The notes: a model not told the origin generated them from the letters alone. A stretch of DNA of 64,000 nt from Romanomermis culicivorax (GCA_963922205.1 CAWUHX010000024.1:1612001-1676000); one strand, 5' to 3'; shown: positions 21,004 to 32,191, counted from the stretch's first letter. Translations and numbers: made by a program.

Positions 21004-21039
21004 TTTTGGATTAATATCCCTTTTGGGTTCTCACTTGTC

Positions 21040-21275
21040 ATCATAGAGGACTCGAAAATTTCAATTTTTTTCCTCAATTTTAATGAATTAACGGGTCTGA
21101 AAACACCAGAAGGCTTTAAAAGGCTCAAAAACACCTAAATAAAGCGTCTGTGAGCATTTTTAAGCGAAAAAAACGACTTCGGGAAAATGGGGGAAAAAAT
21201 TTTGACCCCTTTCCCCATTTGGGGAAAAGGCCCTGGGGAAAAAACAGTGGCAAGAACTTGTGCCAATTTGCACCA
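21040..21275 (+). repeat. Dispersed repeat family D copy
   Basis: Shares AAAGCGTCTGTGAGCATTTTT, GGGAAAATGGGG and CCCATTTGGGGAAAAGGCC with 26895-27085. More distantly it matches 23405-23580 and the minus-strand copy at ~8815-8985. Non-coding. Confidence 0.7.
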
Positions 21276-21950
21276 ACTTTCTGAACGATCGAATCGAAAC
21301 TCAATTTTCTTTAATTTTAGGCCTTGGAATTGAAAGCAAAAAATTTTCTCGCCGAGATCACTGTTTTTTCCTCAAATCGTACTTTTTCGGGAAAAGAATT
21401 TGGTTAAAGGGAAAGAAATGTTGCTCTCTTTTTCACTGTTTTTTCCACATTTGCACTATATAATGTGAAGGGTATTTTTTGCACAGGCAGGTTGCAATTT
21501 GCAACATGGGGAAAAATTTTGGTTGCACAGATAAATTTTTAATTGCTCACCATAAAATCAATAAATTTGCTCAATTTTATCGAAAAAACCATCGCAAACT
21601 AGTTTTCTTGTCTTTCTTTCGATGCACGTCGGTTTAAGGCTTTTAAAACGTAATTTTTTGAGTTTTGGAGAGAAAATGAAAATATTAATATGAGTAGACT
21701 AGAGTGATTTGTTCGGCGCGCAGCGCCGAAATTTTTTTCTGTATTTCAATGTTCTAGGACGCTGGAAAATGAATCTTTCCAGCTTTTATTTCCCAGACAG
21801 AAGGTTTTATTTCTCAGTGAATTTATGATGAATTTTCGGTCGGACAATCTAAAATTCAAAAACTAGGCAAGCGACTGAGAATTTTGATTTTTTAACCGGC
21901 AAGAATTCCTAGCATTGTCCTACATTCAAAATGTTTTAATCACATAAAAG

Positions 21951-22596
21951 TAAATAATTTATGAATAAATAATTTAATTTTAAATAATAAATAAATAATT
22001 AAATTTTATTGTCACTGGAAAAATAGGTAGTAAGAACAAAACGCAATACAAACAAGAATAATTAATTTGTGAACATAATTAAGAGTAATGTGCTCGAGTC
22101 ACTAGGTGAAAAGGGTGCACGAGTCACTAGGTGACATCATTTAATGTGGACCCCCTAAATACTTATCGAAATTCATTTTCGCGATTTTGGATTGAAAGAT
22201 GTGCAAATTAGGTGATGATACTAAGTCTTTCGGCAAACTATTCCATAATTCGATATAGCGATTTGAGAAGTCAAACTTTAATCTCGATGGGTTTAAAATT
22301 AATTTATATTCATTGATTTTAGGAGTATTGTTTTTATTCAGTGTGAAAAAGTTAGCTAGGTTTAGACTAGAGGTCTCTTCATTTATCTGGAACATCATAC
22401 ATAGAGAAAAATGTAGGCGGCGTAATTCGAGATGCTGACAATTAAGTTGAGAGAGACGCGAAACTTTTGTGAAGATCTCAAAAAAATTTTGGGAAAATGA
22501 CTGAGAAAAATGTAGTTTTCATCAAATTCATCAAAAAACACTTACAGGATCAAACATTTATCCATAATATGTTGATAATTAGAACCTATAAGCACT
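21951..22596 (-). mobile_element. 5'-truncated LINE inserted in the hAT-like element
   Basis: This block is missing from the sister hAT copy at 35162-35833: there, ATCACATGAAAGT is followed within a few bases by ACTAGAATGACATTTTC. On the minus strand it encodes the end of a LINE reverse transcriptase and then an A/T-rich tail with ATAAATAATT units (21955-22010), as expected for a LINE 3' end. It also contains a duplicated CGAGTCACTAGGTGA word at ~22094-22134. Confidence 0.75.
22141..22490 (-). pseudogene. LINE reverse transcriptase, C-terminal end
   Basis: The minus-strand frame gives LELRRLHFSLCMMFQINEE, then RLKFDFSNRYIELWNSLPKD, then FQSKIAK. The ‘LxxRR ... F..R.i..WNsLP ... F+..l’ series is the conserved end of non-LTR retrotransposon reverse transcriptases, just past the thumb. 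Catalytic motifs are lost by 5' truncation. The stop at 22141-22143 is the natural end. Confidence 0.8.
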
Positions 22597-22959
22597 AACT
22601 AGAATGACATTTTCTAACTGTGCACTAGAATAATAATAAAAAATTATAAATAAATAAATAGATTTTCACTTCTTTTCCATTTTAGAACACATAAAAATGC
22701 ATCTTCGGACAGAAACCCCTAAAAACTAATCAAAACAGCAGTCAGGCCTCAAGTTGCACTGTGCAACTTGGCAGAAAAAATTTGGTTGCACAGCCCGATA
22801 TTTGGTTTCTGTGTGCAAAAAAAACCCTGATAATGTGGGAAAAAATTTGGAATGTGGAAAAAATTTTTGAGGTCTTTTCACAAATGTGGAAAAAAATTTG
22901 GGGTTTTCATATTGAAGAGATGCATTTGCATTTTAGGAGGTCTAAATCTCAAAATTTTC

Positions 22960-23405
22960 CGGCCCAACTTTAATAAACATTATTTATTACCAAGCTCGTG
23001 TGCGGCTTTTAGCATGTCTACCTGTACTTACGATTTAATCTTTAATAGTTTTCATAATCTTAAACGTATTATTTCATGTTTAATTGGCAATCTTGAATAT
23101 TATATCTTTATTATTCAACGATGATATCCATATTTTTTCCTTCTTAGATTTTTTGAGCAAGATCAACAAGTCAACTTTCTAAACTTTTCGAAGCATTTGT
23201 TCCTTTGTTGACGTAAATTCAATTCAAAGGCTTCATGGAAGTATTTTTAGAAAATTTCTATGCTTCTGACTCATAGCTTTTCGGCCAAATTTATGAAAAG
23301 TTACGAACAAATTAATGGTTTTAAAATTTTTCGAATGATAAATTTCTAGAAATTACGATTTATGAACACAAATTTTAAATCTAATTTTTGAGATATATGA
23401 TCAGG
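22960..23405 (+). repeat. Dispersed repeat family A copy
   Basis: Near-collinear with 20510-21003 (GTGCGGCTTTTAGCATGTCT, CTTAAACGTATTATTTCATG, CTTCATGGAAGTATTT, GAAATTACGATTTATGAACA). Confidence 0.75.
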
Positions 23406-24108
23406 ATGATTGCTTTAAAAAGCTCAAAAATACTTAAATAAAGTGTTTATGAGTATTTTCAAGCGAAAAAAAACAGGGTTTTTAAGACGAGAAAAGAATT
23501 ATTTCATATGCGGAAAAAAATTTGACCGCTTTCCACAATTGTGGAAAAAAGTTCGTGAAAAAAAACAGCGCTCTTTCCCCTTTTGAAAAAGAAAATTTTG
23601 GGGATCAAATACAGAAAAGATCCATTTTGGTGCTTTTTATAAGGTCAGTATTTTAAAATTTTACGGCGCTTCATGCTGGCAACTTCAATAATTGTTATCT
23701 TTATTTCCCAGCACGGGGGCAACATCTTCACCTATCATTTAATTTTTAATAGTTTTCATAATCTCGTTTATCTCATGTTTTAATTTTTAATCTTCAATAT
23801 TTTATCTTCATATAAATGAAGATCCGCATTTTTTCCTTTGGCGTGTTTATTGAGAAAGATTAATACGTCAACTCGGGCGGAATATTTTTTAGCAATGAAA
23901 TCCAAAACTCAACAAAATGTATATTTTTCAACAGCTATGACCTGCAATAATCAATTCAGATAAAAAAAATCAGCGGAAAGCAAGTTTAAGCAAAATTATG
24001 CAAGTTTTTTAGTAGTCAAAAATAAGCTGATTATGCATTTTTCGTAAGTTTTATAACATGTACGATAAATCAGCGTGCATGTATAGGCAAGGTACGCTAC
24101 CAGGTTTT
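23406..24108. repeat. Mixed fragments of families D, C and A; no gene
   Basis: 23405-23580 resembles family D (GCTCAAAAATACTTAAATAAAG, CACAATTGTGGAAAAA). Position 23663 carries a degenerate GGCGCTTCATGC box. 23685-23880 is a partial family A copy (AATAGTTTTCATAATCTCG, GAGAAAGATTAATACGTCAA). The remainder is AT-rich. Confidence 0.55.
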
Positions 24109-24655
24109 TCAACGTGTAAGGAGCACACCCAAGTTTACCCACCTCCGTCCATCAGCCACCCACCCTAACAAATCTTTTCGGTACCGTATCCAAGTGGAAA
24201 CCAGTAAATGCAGAAAAAAACACCCATCCTTGTACACTCTGTGCACAGCTGTCAGAATGGATTTCATTTTAAAAATGCCCCTGACGGGACGGACACTATG
24301 CGGCCGCCTACGTGGCTCCACCCTGAGCCTAAGCCCAGAGGTCCCCAATGTCATATGTTTCAGGTAGGAGTAAAATTGAAAATATGCGGGGGTAGTGTAG
24401 CTAAATGTCCACTAAACACGTCATTTGGTCTCAAAATTAGGTAGCCAGTGATCGATTTTAATGACTTTAGGTAGGGGTAATACTCCATTCATATCCCTCC
24501 CCATGGGGCACTCTGTCTAAGCCTAAGAATTAAGTAGGTGAATGACAGGCAATAGACCCTAGTTCACGTTACTTTGGGGCAGATACATACATGTGCATGG
24601 TATCAGTTTCAGGCCGGGTTCAGTTATTTCTACTGACTGGCACTTCTAATGTTCA
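24109..24655. other. GC-richer unique stretch, function not recognised
   Basis: More GC-rich than its neighbours and open on both strands over 240-250 bases (24109-24354 minus, 24208-24444 plus). Neither translation shows a recognised domain, and no start plus splice context was found. A CAG|GTAGGA donor-like site lies at 24361. An exon or transposon piece is possible. Confidence 0.25.
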
Positions 24656-24801
24656 GTGTGAATATCGATTTGTCAAAAATGGAGTTGTCTAATAAACAAG
24701 TTGTTATTTGTCAATAACAACCTGTTCGGTGTGAATATCGATTTGTCAATAATGTGGTTGCCTAATAGACAGGTTGTTATTTGTCAATAACAACCTGTTT
24801 A
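24656..24801. repeat. Two tandem 73-bp units, each with a long hairpin
   Basis: The units begin at 24656 and 24729 with GTGTGAATATCGATTTGTCAA. The first ends in ACAAGTTGTTATTtgtcAATAACAACCTGT. The second has a perfect 13-bp stem, ACAGGTTGTTATT/AATAACAACCTGT, with a 4-base loop, extendable to ~20 bp (CTAATAG.../...TTATTAG). Confidence 0.85.
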
Positions 24802-24835
24802 TTAGACAAGCACAAAAAACTTGCAACCACTCATA

Positions 24836-25180
24836 CATGCACACAGGGTATGAACAGGGTATGGATTTACCCTACCCTAAAAAAATTTGGCAGAAGCTTA
24901 CTATAGGCCAAAAATTTGGCAAAACTTTACTATAGGTCAAAAATTTGGCAAAGTGAAATCCAACAGACATTTTGAAAAGATTAGATTACAAAAAATATCA
25001 ATTTAAAACACAGTTTGTGATTAATGTCAGCAAACTTTGTTGAGTAATTATTGATACAAAAGGCAATAAAATTTTTCTTTAAAGTAAAAAAATTACTATA
25101 TACCTGATTATTGGAAAAAAATTACTAAAGGACCAATTTTGGTCATTTTCTATACCCTGAGACCCCTGACCGTGTGCATG
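24836..25180. mobile_element. MITE with CATGCAC...GTGCATG ends, copy 1
   Basis: Ends CATGCACACAGGGTATG and (inverted) CATGCACACGGTCAGGG, flanked by TA on both sides. The interior has a repeated CTATAGG(C/T)CAAAAATTTGGCAAA motif (24899-24955). Related ends occur at 29370-29613 and 48241-48610. Confidence 0.6.
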
Positions 25181-25539
25181 TAATGCAACCACTGATTGTA
25201 CAGCTGAAGACTGGTTGGCCAAAATTGACTGACAGTGAATCCCCGACCTAAGGCCCAGCCTGGGGGTAATCCCCGGGCTCTCCCCCTATGCGCATGTATA
25301 TGGGCAGATCTCTTTACACTAATATCACTTTACATTACTTAGTTCTTAGGCTTGTTGTTCATTTTTGTTAATTTGATTACAAATTAAGGTATACTTCTTG
25401 TGTTGAAATCGGTCAATCTTCAGGAACATCCCATGCCTTCAAGAATTGTTCCCGCTAATTCAGCATAGATGAGAAAAAATCAGCATGATTTTCTGAATAA
25501 GATGAAAAACAAAATTATTGTTTCGGCACTTCGTGATGA
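25181..25539. other. Intergenic, no gene seen
   Basis: A moderately GC-rich block (25225-25310) with CCCCGACC / CCCCGGGC words, then AT-rich sequence. No ORF of coding character. Confidence 0.35.
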
Positions 25540-25815
25540 AACAATAATTTAGCCCGTCAGCTCTGTAAACTTTTTGAAGCTTCATCGGAGTTAGTTTTCG
25601 GAACTTTCTACTCTTCTTACTCACATCTTTTTGGCCAAGTTCATGAAGGTTTACGAATAAATTACTGATTTTAAAATTTTTCAAATAATAAAATTCTAGA
25701 AATTACGACTTTTGAACACAAAATTCGAACCTAATTCTTTAAATGTTTGGAAAATTGATTTTCCAACGTCGCAGAATGTCAATATCGATAAAAATTTTTC
25801 CGGCGCTTCGCGCCA
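25540..25815 (+). repeat. Family A 3' part with terminal CGGCGCTTCGCGCC box
   Basis: Matches the end of the 20510-21003 copy (TTACTCACATCTTTTTGGCC, GAAATTACGACTTTTGAACA, GGAAAATTGATTTTCCAACG). It ends in the CCGGCGCTTCGCGCC box at 25800-25814. Confidence 0.7.
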
Positions 25816-26201
25816 GAAACATCAACATCTTTTTTTGGCTCTCACTTGACATTGTAGAGTTCTTAACAGTCGACTTCTCATGTAATTTAAAATCATTATG
25901 ATGCTACTGGATAATTTTCTGGAATATTTGTTCCATAAGGCTTGTATAAGTTGAATTTTTATTTCGAAAATTTCAATTTTTCTCCAATTTTGCAATAATT
26001 CAAGTTTACGGTATTTTATCATTTTTCACGGAAAACTCGTTTTTGGGGTTTTCCATGATGCTGAACACGATTCTGAACTCGAAATAAGTAGCGACATGAA
26101 CTCCAGTGGTCAAAAAGTGGAAAAAACAAATTATGCAAGCGAGCAAAAGTAGGCAATTTTCACCACTAAAATTGCATTAGGTGAAAATTTAACTTGCACA
26201 T

Positions 26202-26600
26202 GCCTACGCCTAAGCCTGAACCTTAGCCTAAGCCTGGACCATAGACTAAGCCTGATCCTGGTCCTAAGCCTAAACCTAACCCTAAACCTAAACCTAAGTC
26301 TGAACCTAAGCCTGAACCATAGACTAGGCCTGAACCTAATCCTAAGCCTAATCCTGAACCTCAGCCTATGCATGAACCTAAGCCTAAACCTGAATCGAAG
26401 CCTAAGCCTAAACCTAAGCCTAAACCTGAACCTAAGCATAACCCTGAACCTGAGCCTAAGTCTAAACCTAAGCCTAAATCTAAACCTAAGTCTAAATGCA
26501 AACCTAAGTCTAAGCCTAAGCCTGAATCTAAGCCCAAGCGTGAACCTAAGCCTGAACCTAAGCCTAAGCCTGAACCTAGGCCTAAGCCTAAGCCTGAACC
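26202..26600 (-). repeat. Interstitial degenerate telomere-like array (TTAGGC type)
   Basis: About 66 hexamers in register, chiefly CCTAAG, CCTAAA and CCTGAA on the plus strand. CCTAAG is a permutation of GCCTAA, the complement of TTAGGC, the telomere repeat of Caenorhabditis and other nematodes. Because 6 is a multiple of 3, all six frames stay open and give false two-residue-repeat 'proteins'. The variants are scattered, so the array is old or was built by local amplification rather than being a fresh telomere. Confidence 0.88.
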
Positions 26601-27599
26601 TTGTGTTTTTCTGACTTTTTCACCACAGGAATTCATCAGCGGCACCTATTTCGACTTCAGAATTGTGTCCAGCATCATGGAAAACCCCAAATCAAGTTGT
26701 TCCTGAAAAATGACAAAAAAACGACAAAAAATCCCGAATATCACTGCAAAAAAGCATTAAAAATATCCATTTTCCCCCTTATTTAACCCTCATAAATCAG
26801 TGCTCGATGTTTGCCGCCATCTAAACTAAAGTTTTCCTGATGTTTCAGGCCTCCCTCGACATAGTCAGGTTGCTGGTGAGGCGATACCCGAAACTTGAAT
26901 TTACCCCCAATAATTTTAGTGAATTGACAGCTCTAAAACTCTCAGAATGTTTTAGAAAGCTCAAAAACACTAAAATAAAGCGTCTATGAGCATGTTTAAG
27001 CGAAAACGACTTGGGGAAAGTGGGGAAAAAATTGTGACCCCTATTCCCATTTGGGGAAAAGGCCAGCGGGAAAAAAACAGTGGCCGAGACAGTGAAGATA
27101 TCATTAACTACATTTATTTGTCTCAACTCAATAGTATATTTGTATTATTGCAGCAAAATTATAGCCACTTTTTTTCGTGGAAACCCTTCCACCATTTGGC
27201 GAAAGAGGGCCAAATTTTTTCCGCCATTTTCGCTAGTCCAGGGTTGGCAAGGCCCTGGTTTTTTTCGGTTTTTTCGAAAATCGTTCATTTCCACATTAGC
27301 CGATCTTCTAGGCTCGTATTGGTGTCTATCCAGGCCACTAAAGCAATTAATTCAGTCGAACTGACTTCACTATAAAATAGAAAAAAATCGCATTTTTATG
27401 ATATTCACATAAATTCATCAGTGGGGAAATTAAAATTTGTTATACCTTTGCTACAGTAATAGCAAAATAAAAAATATATCGGTTATCAGCAAAGAAGCAA
27501 CCAATTTCAGCGTACGATAGTAAATCTCGCATAATTATCACTTGTCTTAGAATAATTGTAGTATATGATCCAGAAGCTTAGGGTTCGACCAACTTTTCG
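26601..27599. other. No gene seen; contains a family D copy
   Basis: 26895-27085 is a close family D copy (AAAGCGTCTATGAGCATGTTT, CCCATTTGGGGAAAAGGCC). 27120-27165 resembles the foldback arm (TTGTATTATTGCAGCAAAATTATAG). A CTACAGTAAT word lies at 27451. Confidence 0.5.
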
Positions 27600-28870
27600 G
27601 TTCCCCCCTCCAATTACAGGTACGTGATCCGAAAATTGACATTTGTGTTAAAAACAGGGCACCAAGGATAGAGTGAAACGACTTTTTTTATAGATGAAGT
27701 CATTTATAGCCACAAATTATTTTGGGGGCGGATACAATAAAGAGAAAAAAATTCGATTCTTTCTACCAAAAAGTCCGCAAATCACTTCAAAAAGGAGTTT
27801 TATCTACAAAACTACGGGAAAATGACAGAGCCCAAAAATTGACATTTTTTGGCAGCTTTATCCCCAACTTGCCGGCCAAAAAATTGATATTTTAGTTCAT
27901 TTTATGTTCAAAAATTAACATTTCTACCATGAAATTGACTTTTTTGATCGCATACCTGTAAGCGGTCCGAATCGTTGGGTAAACGGTAAAAACCAGATTT
28001 AAGGAGAGGAAATAGACAACTTTCTGAAGTTAAGGGGAAGGGGGTCAGTCAGTGCTCAAAACATGCCTTTTTTCATCAAAAAATAGACAAATCACGTTCC
28101 TGATCAATGAATTTTTACCTTCTAAATAATACTGAGCATCATTCCGGCGCGAAGCACTGGAAATTTTTTGCTTTTTAGCTGATTTTGTCCTAGAAAAAGT
28201 AATTTTCAACCAAAAATTTGTACTTTTTGGGATAGCTGTCGACAACGGAAGTTGGGGAGGAGATTTTTGATTTTTTAACATTTTTCTGACAATTTTTGTT
28301 GAGAAATTACTATTGAATGCCAGTTCTTCAAAAACAACCATTTTCGACATTTTTTTGTTCTGGAATGACCATTTTCTCCGAAAAAATTCATATTTTTGAT
28401 CAAAAAATTGACATTATTGACCTTTTTGTTCGAAAACGGCCACTCTGTCTACTAAAGAACTGGCATTCTTGAATGTTTTTTATTAGAAAATTTGTTTTAA
28501 GAAATTGACGTTTTCGAGCGCTTGTTTCAAAAATTTTCGAAAAAATGATATACCCAAAATTGAAGTTTTCGACCATTTTTTTGTATCAAAGAAATTCATG
28601 CCAAAATTTTTTGACGTTTTGTCAAAAATTACCAGGTTCTCGTACAAAATTGATGATTTTAACCGTTTTTTTTCTCGTTCGAAAATTTCCAAAGTTAGAA
28701 CTTTTGACCCAATCTGTACATTTCCTGACAAAGATTGACATTCGTGACTATTTTCTAACCGAATTTGACATTTTTAACTGTTTTTCGTTCAAAAATCATT
28801 ACATTATAGCGAAAAAATCACATTTTTCACCGTTTTTGTTCAAAAATCAATCTTTTCTAAAGAAAAGTTA
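27600..28870. repeat. Decayed minisatellite-like field of TTGACATTTTTGACC units
   Basis: The motif (A)AAAATTGACATTTT(T)GACCGTTTTTGTTC recurs more than twenty times at irregular 30-60 bp spacing, strongly diverged (clear copies near 27838, 28400, 28735, 28765 and 28810). A CCGGCGCGAAGCACTGG box sits at 28144. Many spurious short ORFs arise from it on both strands. Confidence 0.6.
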
Positions 28871-29369
28871 AACTATTGAATTTATAAAATAGACAGTCAT
28901 AAAAAATTAGTAGAAGCACAAAAATGCACGCCAACATTGTTTTAAACCAATTGAAGAGAAAAAAATTAATGAGGGAAACACTGAATCGTCAAAATAACGT
29001 AAATTTTATTGCAGAGAGCTGTCCTTCTTTTTGCACTATTCTCGCTCACTTTTTGGCTATCGTGAGCAAGCTCGTCAGCACGTTTGTGGAACGGATTTCC
29101 AGAGCCAACTCGGAACCGTCTCAGCCGAGTCAAAAAACAGGCACCGTCTCCGCTCTAAACTAAAAATAATTAAGATGATATAGAGATCTAAAAATTGAAA
29201 CATTTTGATTGAAAACAGGCTATTCGAAAGAATGATCTGATCAGGTAAGCAATTTCAAAAACATCGATGTTTCTCAAGTAAATGTCACATTCTGAAGCAT
29301 TTGTGAGAAACTTTGATTTGTACAATTTAATATATGTAGACTCGCGCACTCACAGGCACTCCAAGCAGA
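28871..29369. other. No firm gene; one exon-like segment
   Basis: TTTTATTGCAG at ~29004-29014 is followed by an open, GC-richer frame to a stop at 29161-29163 (ESCPSFCTILAHFLAIVSK..., SQPSQKTGTVSALN). It could be a last exon, but no partner exon or family was recognised. Confidence 0.2.
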
Positions 29370-29613
29370 CATGCACTGTAAGAATTTTCCAGAGGGAGGG
29401 TCCTTGGACTTTTTATCTAGGGGGTACGGAGGTGGGCGAGCAAAAAAACAAAAGAAAGTTCTGTAAGCTTGTTTTTAATACAAAATATGCACAAAAATCA
29501 TCAAAAAAGTTTTCTCGGAAAAAGTTCAGGGGTGTTTGACGATTTTTTGGGCCAGGGGGGATGGTCAGGGTTTCAGGTAAGGGGATTTAGCCCTTTACCC
29601 TCCTATGTGCATG
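29370..29613. mobile_element. MITE with CATGCAC...GTGCATG ends, copy 2
   Basis: Ends CATGCACTGTAAG and (right) CCTATGTGCATG. The interior contains GGGAGGGTCC and GGGGGGATGG words. No clear target duplication. Similar ends at 24836-25180 and 48241-48610. Confidence 0.45.
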
Positions 29614-29942
29614 TTTGACTCCAAGTGAAAAATAAATCATACATCTGGCATATGCTAAGAGAAGCGGCGCGCAGCGCCGGAAATTTTCTAGTGTTCGAGT
29701 CAATGTTTGAGTCACAACTTGAATGTGATTGTAATCGAGACGGCATCGGAAAATTTCAATTTTCGTTTCGGTTTTGAGAATTCTTCTAATGTCGGGACGG
29801 GACTAATGCATCTCACTAGAATGCATTTTCAGGAGAATTAACCTATACTATTCTTCACATTTTTCAGTGTTGACGTTCGTTTATTCTTTTATTTTTATTC
29901 ATTCGTTTCTTGGTATTCTCGAGTTTTACCAGTATTTTAACA

Positions 29943-31546
29943 ATGGAAAACGACGACTACGATTTTCCCGTTCAAATTATTTGTTCGGACAAAAATTCCC
30001 TACATTTACCCAAGTCTTACTTACTTCGATTATCGGAGGTTTGTTGTTTTTCTTTCTGAAATTCCTCTGCGTAAGTTGACATTGAAATATAATTTAGTTT
30101 TCACAGCAATTATCGGAAAACATCAAACATCAATTAATTAAAAATGTGAACAATAAAGCTCTAATGCTAGATTTTTGTGACATCGAAGAATTGACACTTT
30201 TCGCCGAAATTTTCCTAACATCGAAAGATTTCGCGCACGAACTTTTACCCGACGATGATTTTTACGACGACGCATTGGAAATGGTCTTAAATTTAAGTTC
30301 GAAATTCGATTCCGATCAATTATTAGTAAATTTAGCATTGAAAATGCTTTTTTCGAATGAAATCTTGATGTTTTTCACTGTTCAACTTTTAGATTACCTG
30401 TGCTAACTATGCTTTACGACTTCTGAAACTTTCCACATTCAATTGTGAAAAGGTTTCCACCTTCGTCGATTTATTATCAAATTTGAAACGTCGAAATATG
30501 GATTCTATTTTTCGCAGATTTTACGTCCGACTGTATTCCGAATTTTGCATTTGGTTCTCGTACGACTTTGATACATTTTCGGACAATAACAAAGGCAGTG
30601 AAATTTTACTTTCCAAAAATTTCGATCAAATTTATCGCCTTAAATATCGAGCTTTACAATTTTGTACGAAAGTTCAAAATCGTTTTCGCCACGATTATTG
30701 TCGTATGCAATATGTTTGCAAATTCGATCCGTTTTGCCAATCTTTTGGTTTAAAATGTGTGAAATGTGATGATTTTGTTTGTCGAATGTGCGGAAATGGC
30801 GAAAAAGAAGCGAAAAGTGAGTAAAACTGTCGAAACTTGAATGTTGCAGGTTGAAACGTCAAAATTTGGCTTTTCGTCAAAGTTTGACGAAATTTAGTAG
30901 TTAAAATGCCTTTAAAAATTATCACGAATTTCGAATTAGACAATAAATTCGAATTTTTTATAAAAATTATGTTTTTTTCTCTTTAAACTTCGATGAAATT
31001 CGACAATTAAAATGCCTGAAATGCAATCAGTTTGAGTTTATAGAGTGTCCAGAAATGGCGAAAAATTGAGCGCCATATTTATAAATACGAATTCTGCTGG
31101 TTAGGATGCTAGACTTTCTAGCTGGAATTTTGTTTGTCATCGAATTCTTATAGAATTCAATTATAAGAACCCAAGGAATGCCGCTACTTTGTCTATCATA
31201 TGAATTGGAAGAAAAGGAAAGTAAGCGAAAATATCAACAATGGATTATTACGCATTGGGATTTTGGAATTTTCCGTCAAAATCCTTTTTTCCAATTACAT
31301 TTTAATATAATGAAATCGAAATTTCCATTTATTCCAGCGAGTAATATCGAAAACGACGACCAAACCTGCAAAAAATGCCACCAATCCCTTTTGGATTGTT
31401 CTTGTATCAAGTACGGTACGATCGCTTGCGAGTTTTGTACGATTTGTCAACAAAATTTTATATTTTGTCGTTGCGATGAACTGCAAATCGAGAAAGACGA
31501 TGAGGATTTTTCGTTGTTTTTCGCCGCATTTTTGGTCGAAAATTGA
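29943..31546 (+). CDS. Unnamed gene: BTB/POZ-like N-terminus, Cys-rich C-terminus (model partly unresolved)
   Basis: Exons supported by frame and splice sites: 29943-30038 (ATG, 32 codons; weak donor GAG|GTTTGT), 30107-30325 (acceptor TTTTCACAG, donor TTA|GTAAAT) and 30393-30816 (acceptor CAACTTTTAG, donor AAAA|GTGAGT). A last coding segment ends at the stop 31544-31546. Its acceptor is uncertain; AG at 31152-31153 or 31210-31211 are candidates. The beginning (PVQIICSDKNSLHLPKSYLL, later LDFCDIEELTLFAEIFL) has the look of a BTB/Skp1-type fold, and the middle is helical. Cys clusters follow (YCRMQYVC, LKCVKCDDFVCRMCG, then CKKCHQSLLDCSC, CEFCTICQQNFIFCRCD), probably binding zinc. An acceptor-like TTTTTCAG lies at ~29861-29868. 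No family name can be given. Confidence 0.6.
31008..31062 (+). repeat. Decayed duplicate of the exon-3 tail in the following intron
   Basis: TTAAAATGCCTGAAATGCAATCAGTTTGAGTTT... with CCAGAAATGGCGAAAAA mirrors the end of exon 3 (TTAAAATGTGTGAAATGTGA..., CGGAAATGGCGAAAAA at 30749-30806). It reads LKCLKCNQFEF against LKCVKCDDFVC and meets a stop. Confidence 0.6.
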
Positions 31547-31649
31547 TAGTGAATTATTTGGACTTTTTGTACGACTTTTCATTCCTGTAGTCCCAGTTTT
31601 TTTCATTCCTGTAGCTCCATTTTTTGTACGATTGCTTGGTGTATTTAAC

Positions 31650-31655
31650 AATAAA
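31650..31655 (+). promoter_or_regulatory. Polyadenylation signal of the BTB-like gene
   Basis: AATAAA about 105 bases after the stop codon, on the gene's strand. Confidence 0.6.
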
Positions 31656-31930
31656 GACGATGAATTTTATGTGTAAAGATACAATGTCTGAGGAAATTTA
31701 GCTTCTCATACTGAGAAATGTGATAAGTAAAAAAATAGCCCTGCCTGAAAATTACATGTGAAACTTGATGATGCGTTAGAAACGAAAGTGATACTCATTC
31801 TTGATTATCAAACAATGAGTCAGGTCTACACCGTTGGCTCTCTAGGTACTTGTTGCTCTCTTCGGTTTCTACCGTTAGCATGTTTTTTTCTAATATCTCT
31901 ACATTCGGTTGTTGATAGAGCGTCTAGGCT

Positions 31931-32191
31931 CCATTTTTAATACTATTCGTTCGAGCAAACACAAATACATCATCCTCGCTCTCACTACAGTCTCATTCAA
32001 TTTCGAACCTCGGTCGAAATTATCAGAGCGAATCTCGAGCTGTTGTTGCGAGTAAGAGAAATTTTACACTGACTTCTGTTAATGGTCGAATTGTTGTAGT
32101 GGATGATTTTTCAGAAAATCATGTCCCTAACGATTCCCAATCTGTTGCTGCTGTCACATCACAATGGAAAAGCTTCGCCATGTCACATTAA
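31931..32191 (+). pseudogene. Open fragment without start codon, unknown origin
   Basis: One frame stays open for ~85 codons and ends at TAA 32189-32191 (SISNLGRNYQSESRAVVASK, then VNGRIVVVDDFSENH). It has balanced amino-acid use rather than the low complexity around it. It has no ATG and no recognised motif, and probably comes from a transposon or old exon. Confidence 0.25.

Larger units (their letters stand above)
21468..22829. mobile_element. hAT-like element with perfect 8-bp duplication, split by a LINE
   Basis: Flanked by ATAATGTG at 21460-21467 and again at 22830-22837. Ends are AAGGGTATTTTTTGCACAGG and (right) TGTGCAAAAAAAACCCTG. Subterminal inverted words GGTTGCA...TGCAAC and GGTTGCACAG occur at both ends. 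A shorter member without the insertion is at 35162-35833. No transposase. Confidence 0.85.

Noticed and set aside
26131-26706. Long ORFs in several frames (Arg/Phe/Leu, Lys/Pro, Gly/Leu repeat proteins)
   Set aside because: They come from the hexamer telomere-like array, which keeps every frame open; no start, splice or domain support.
28045-28871. Overlapping 80-108 codon ORFs on both strands
   Set aside because: Low-complexity Phe/Lys/Asn-rich translations of the decayed minisatellite.
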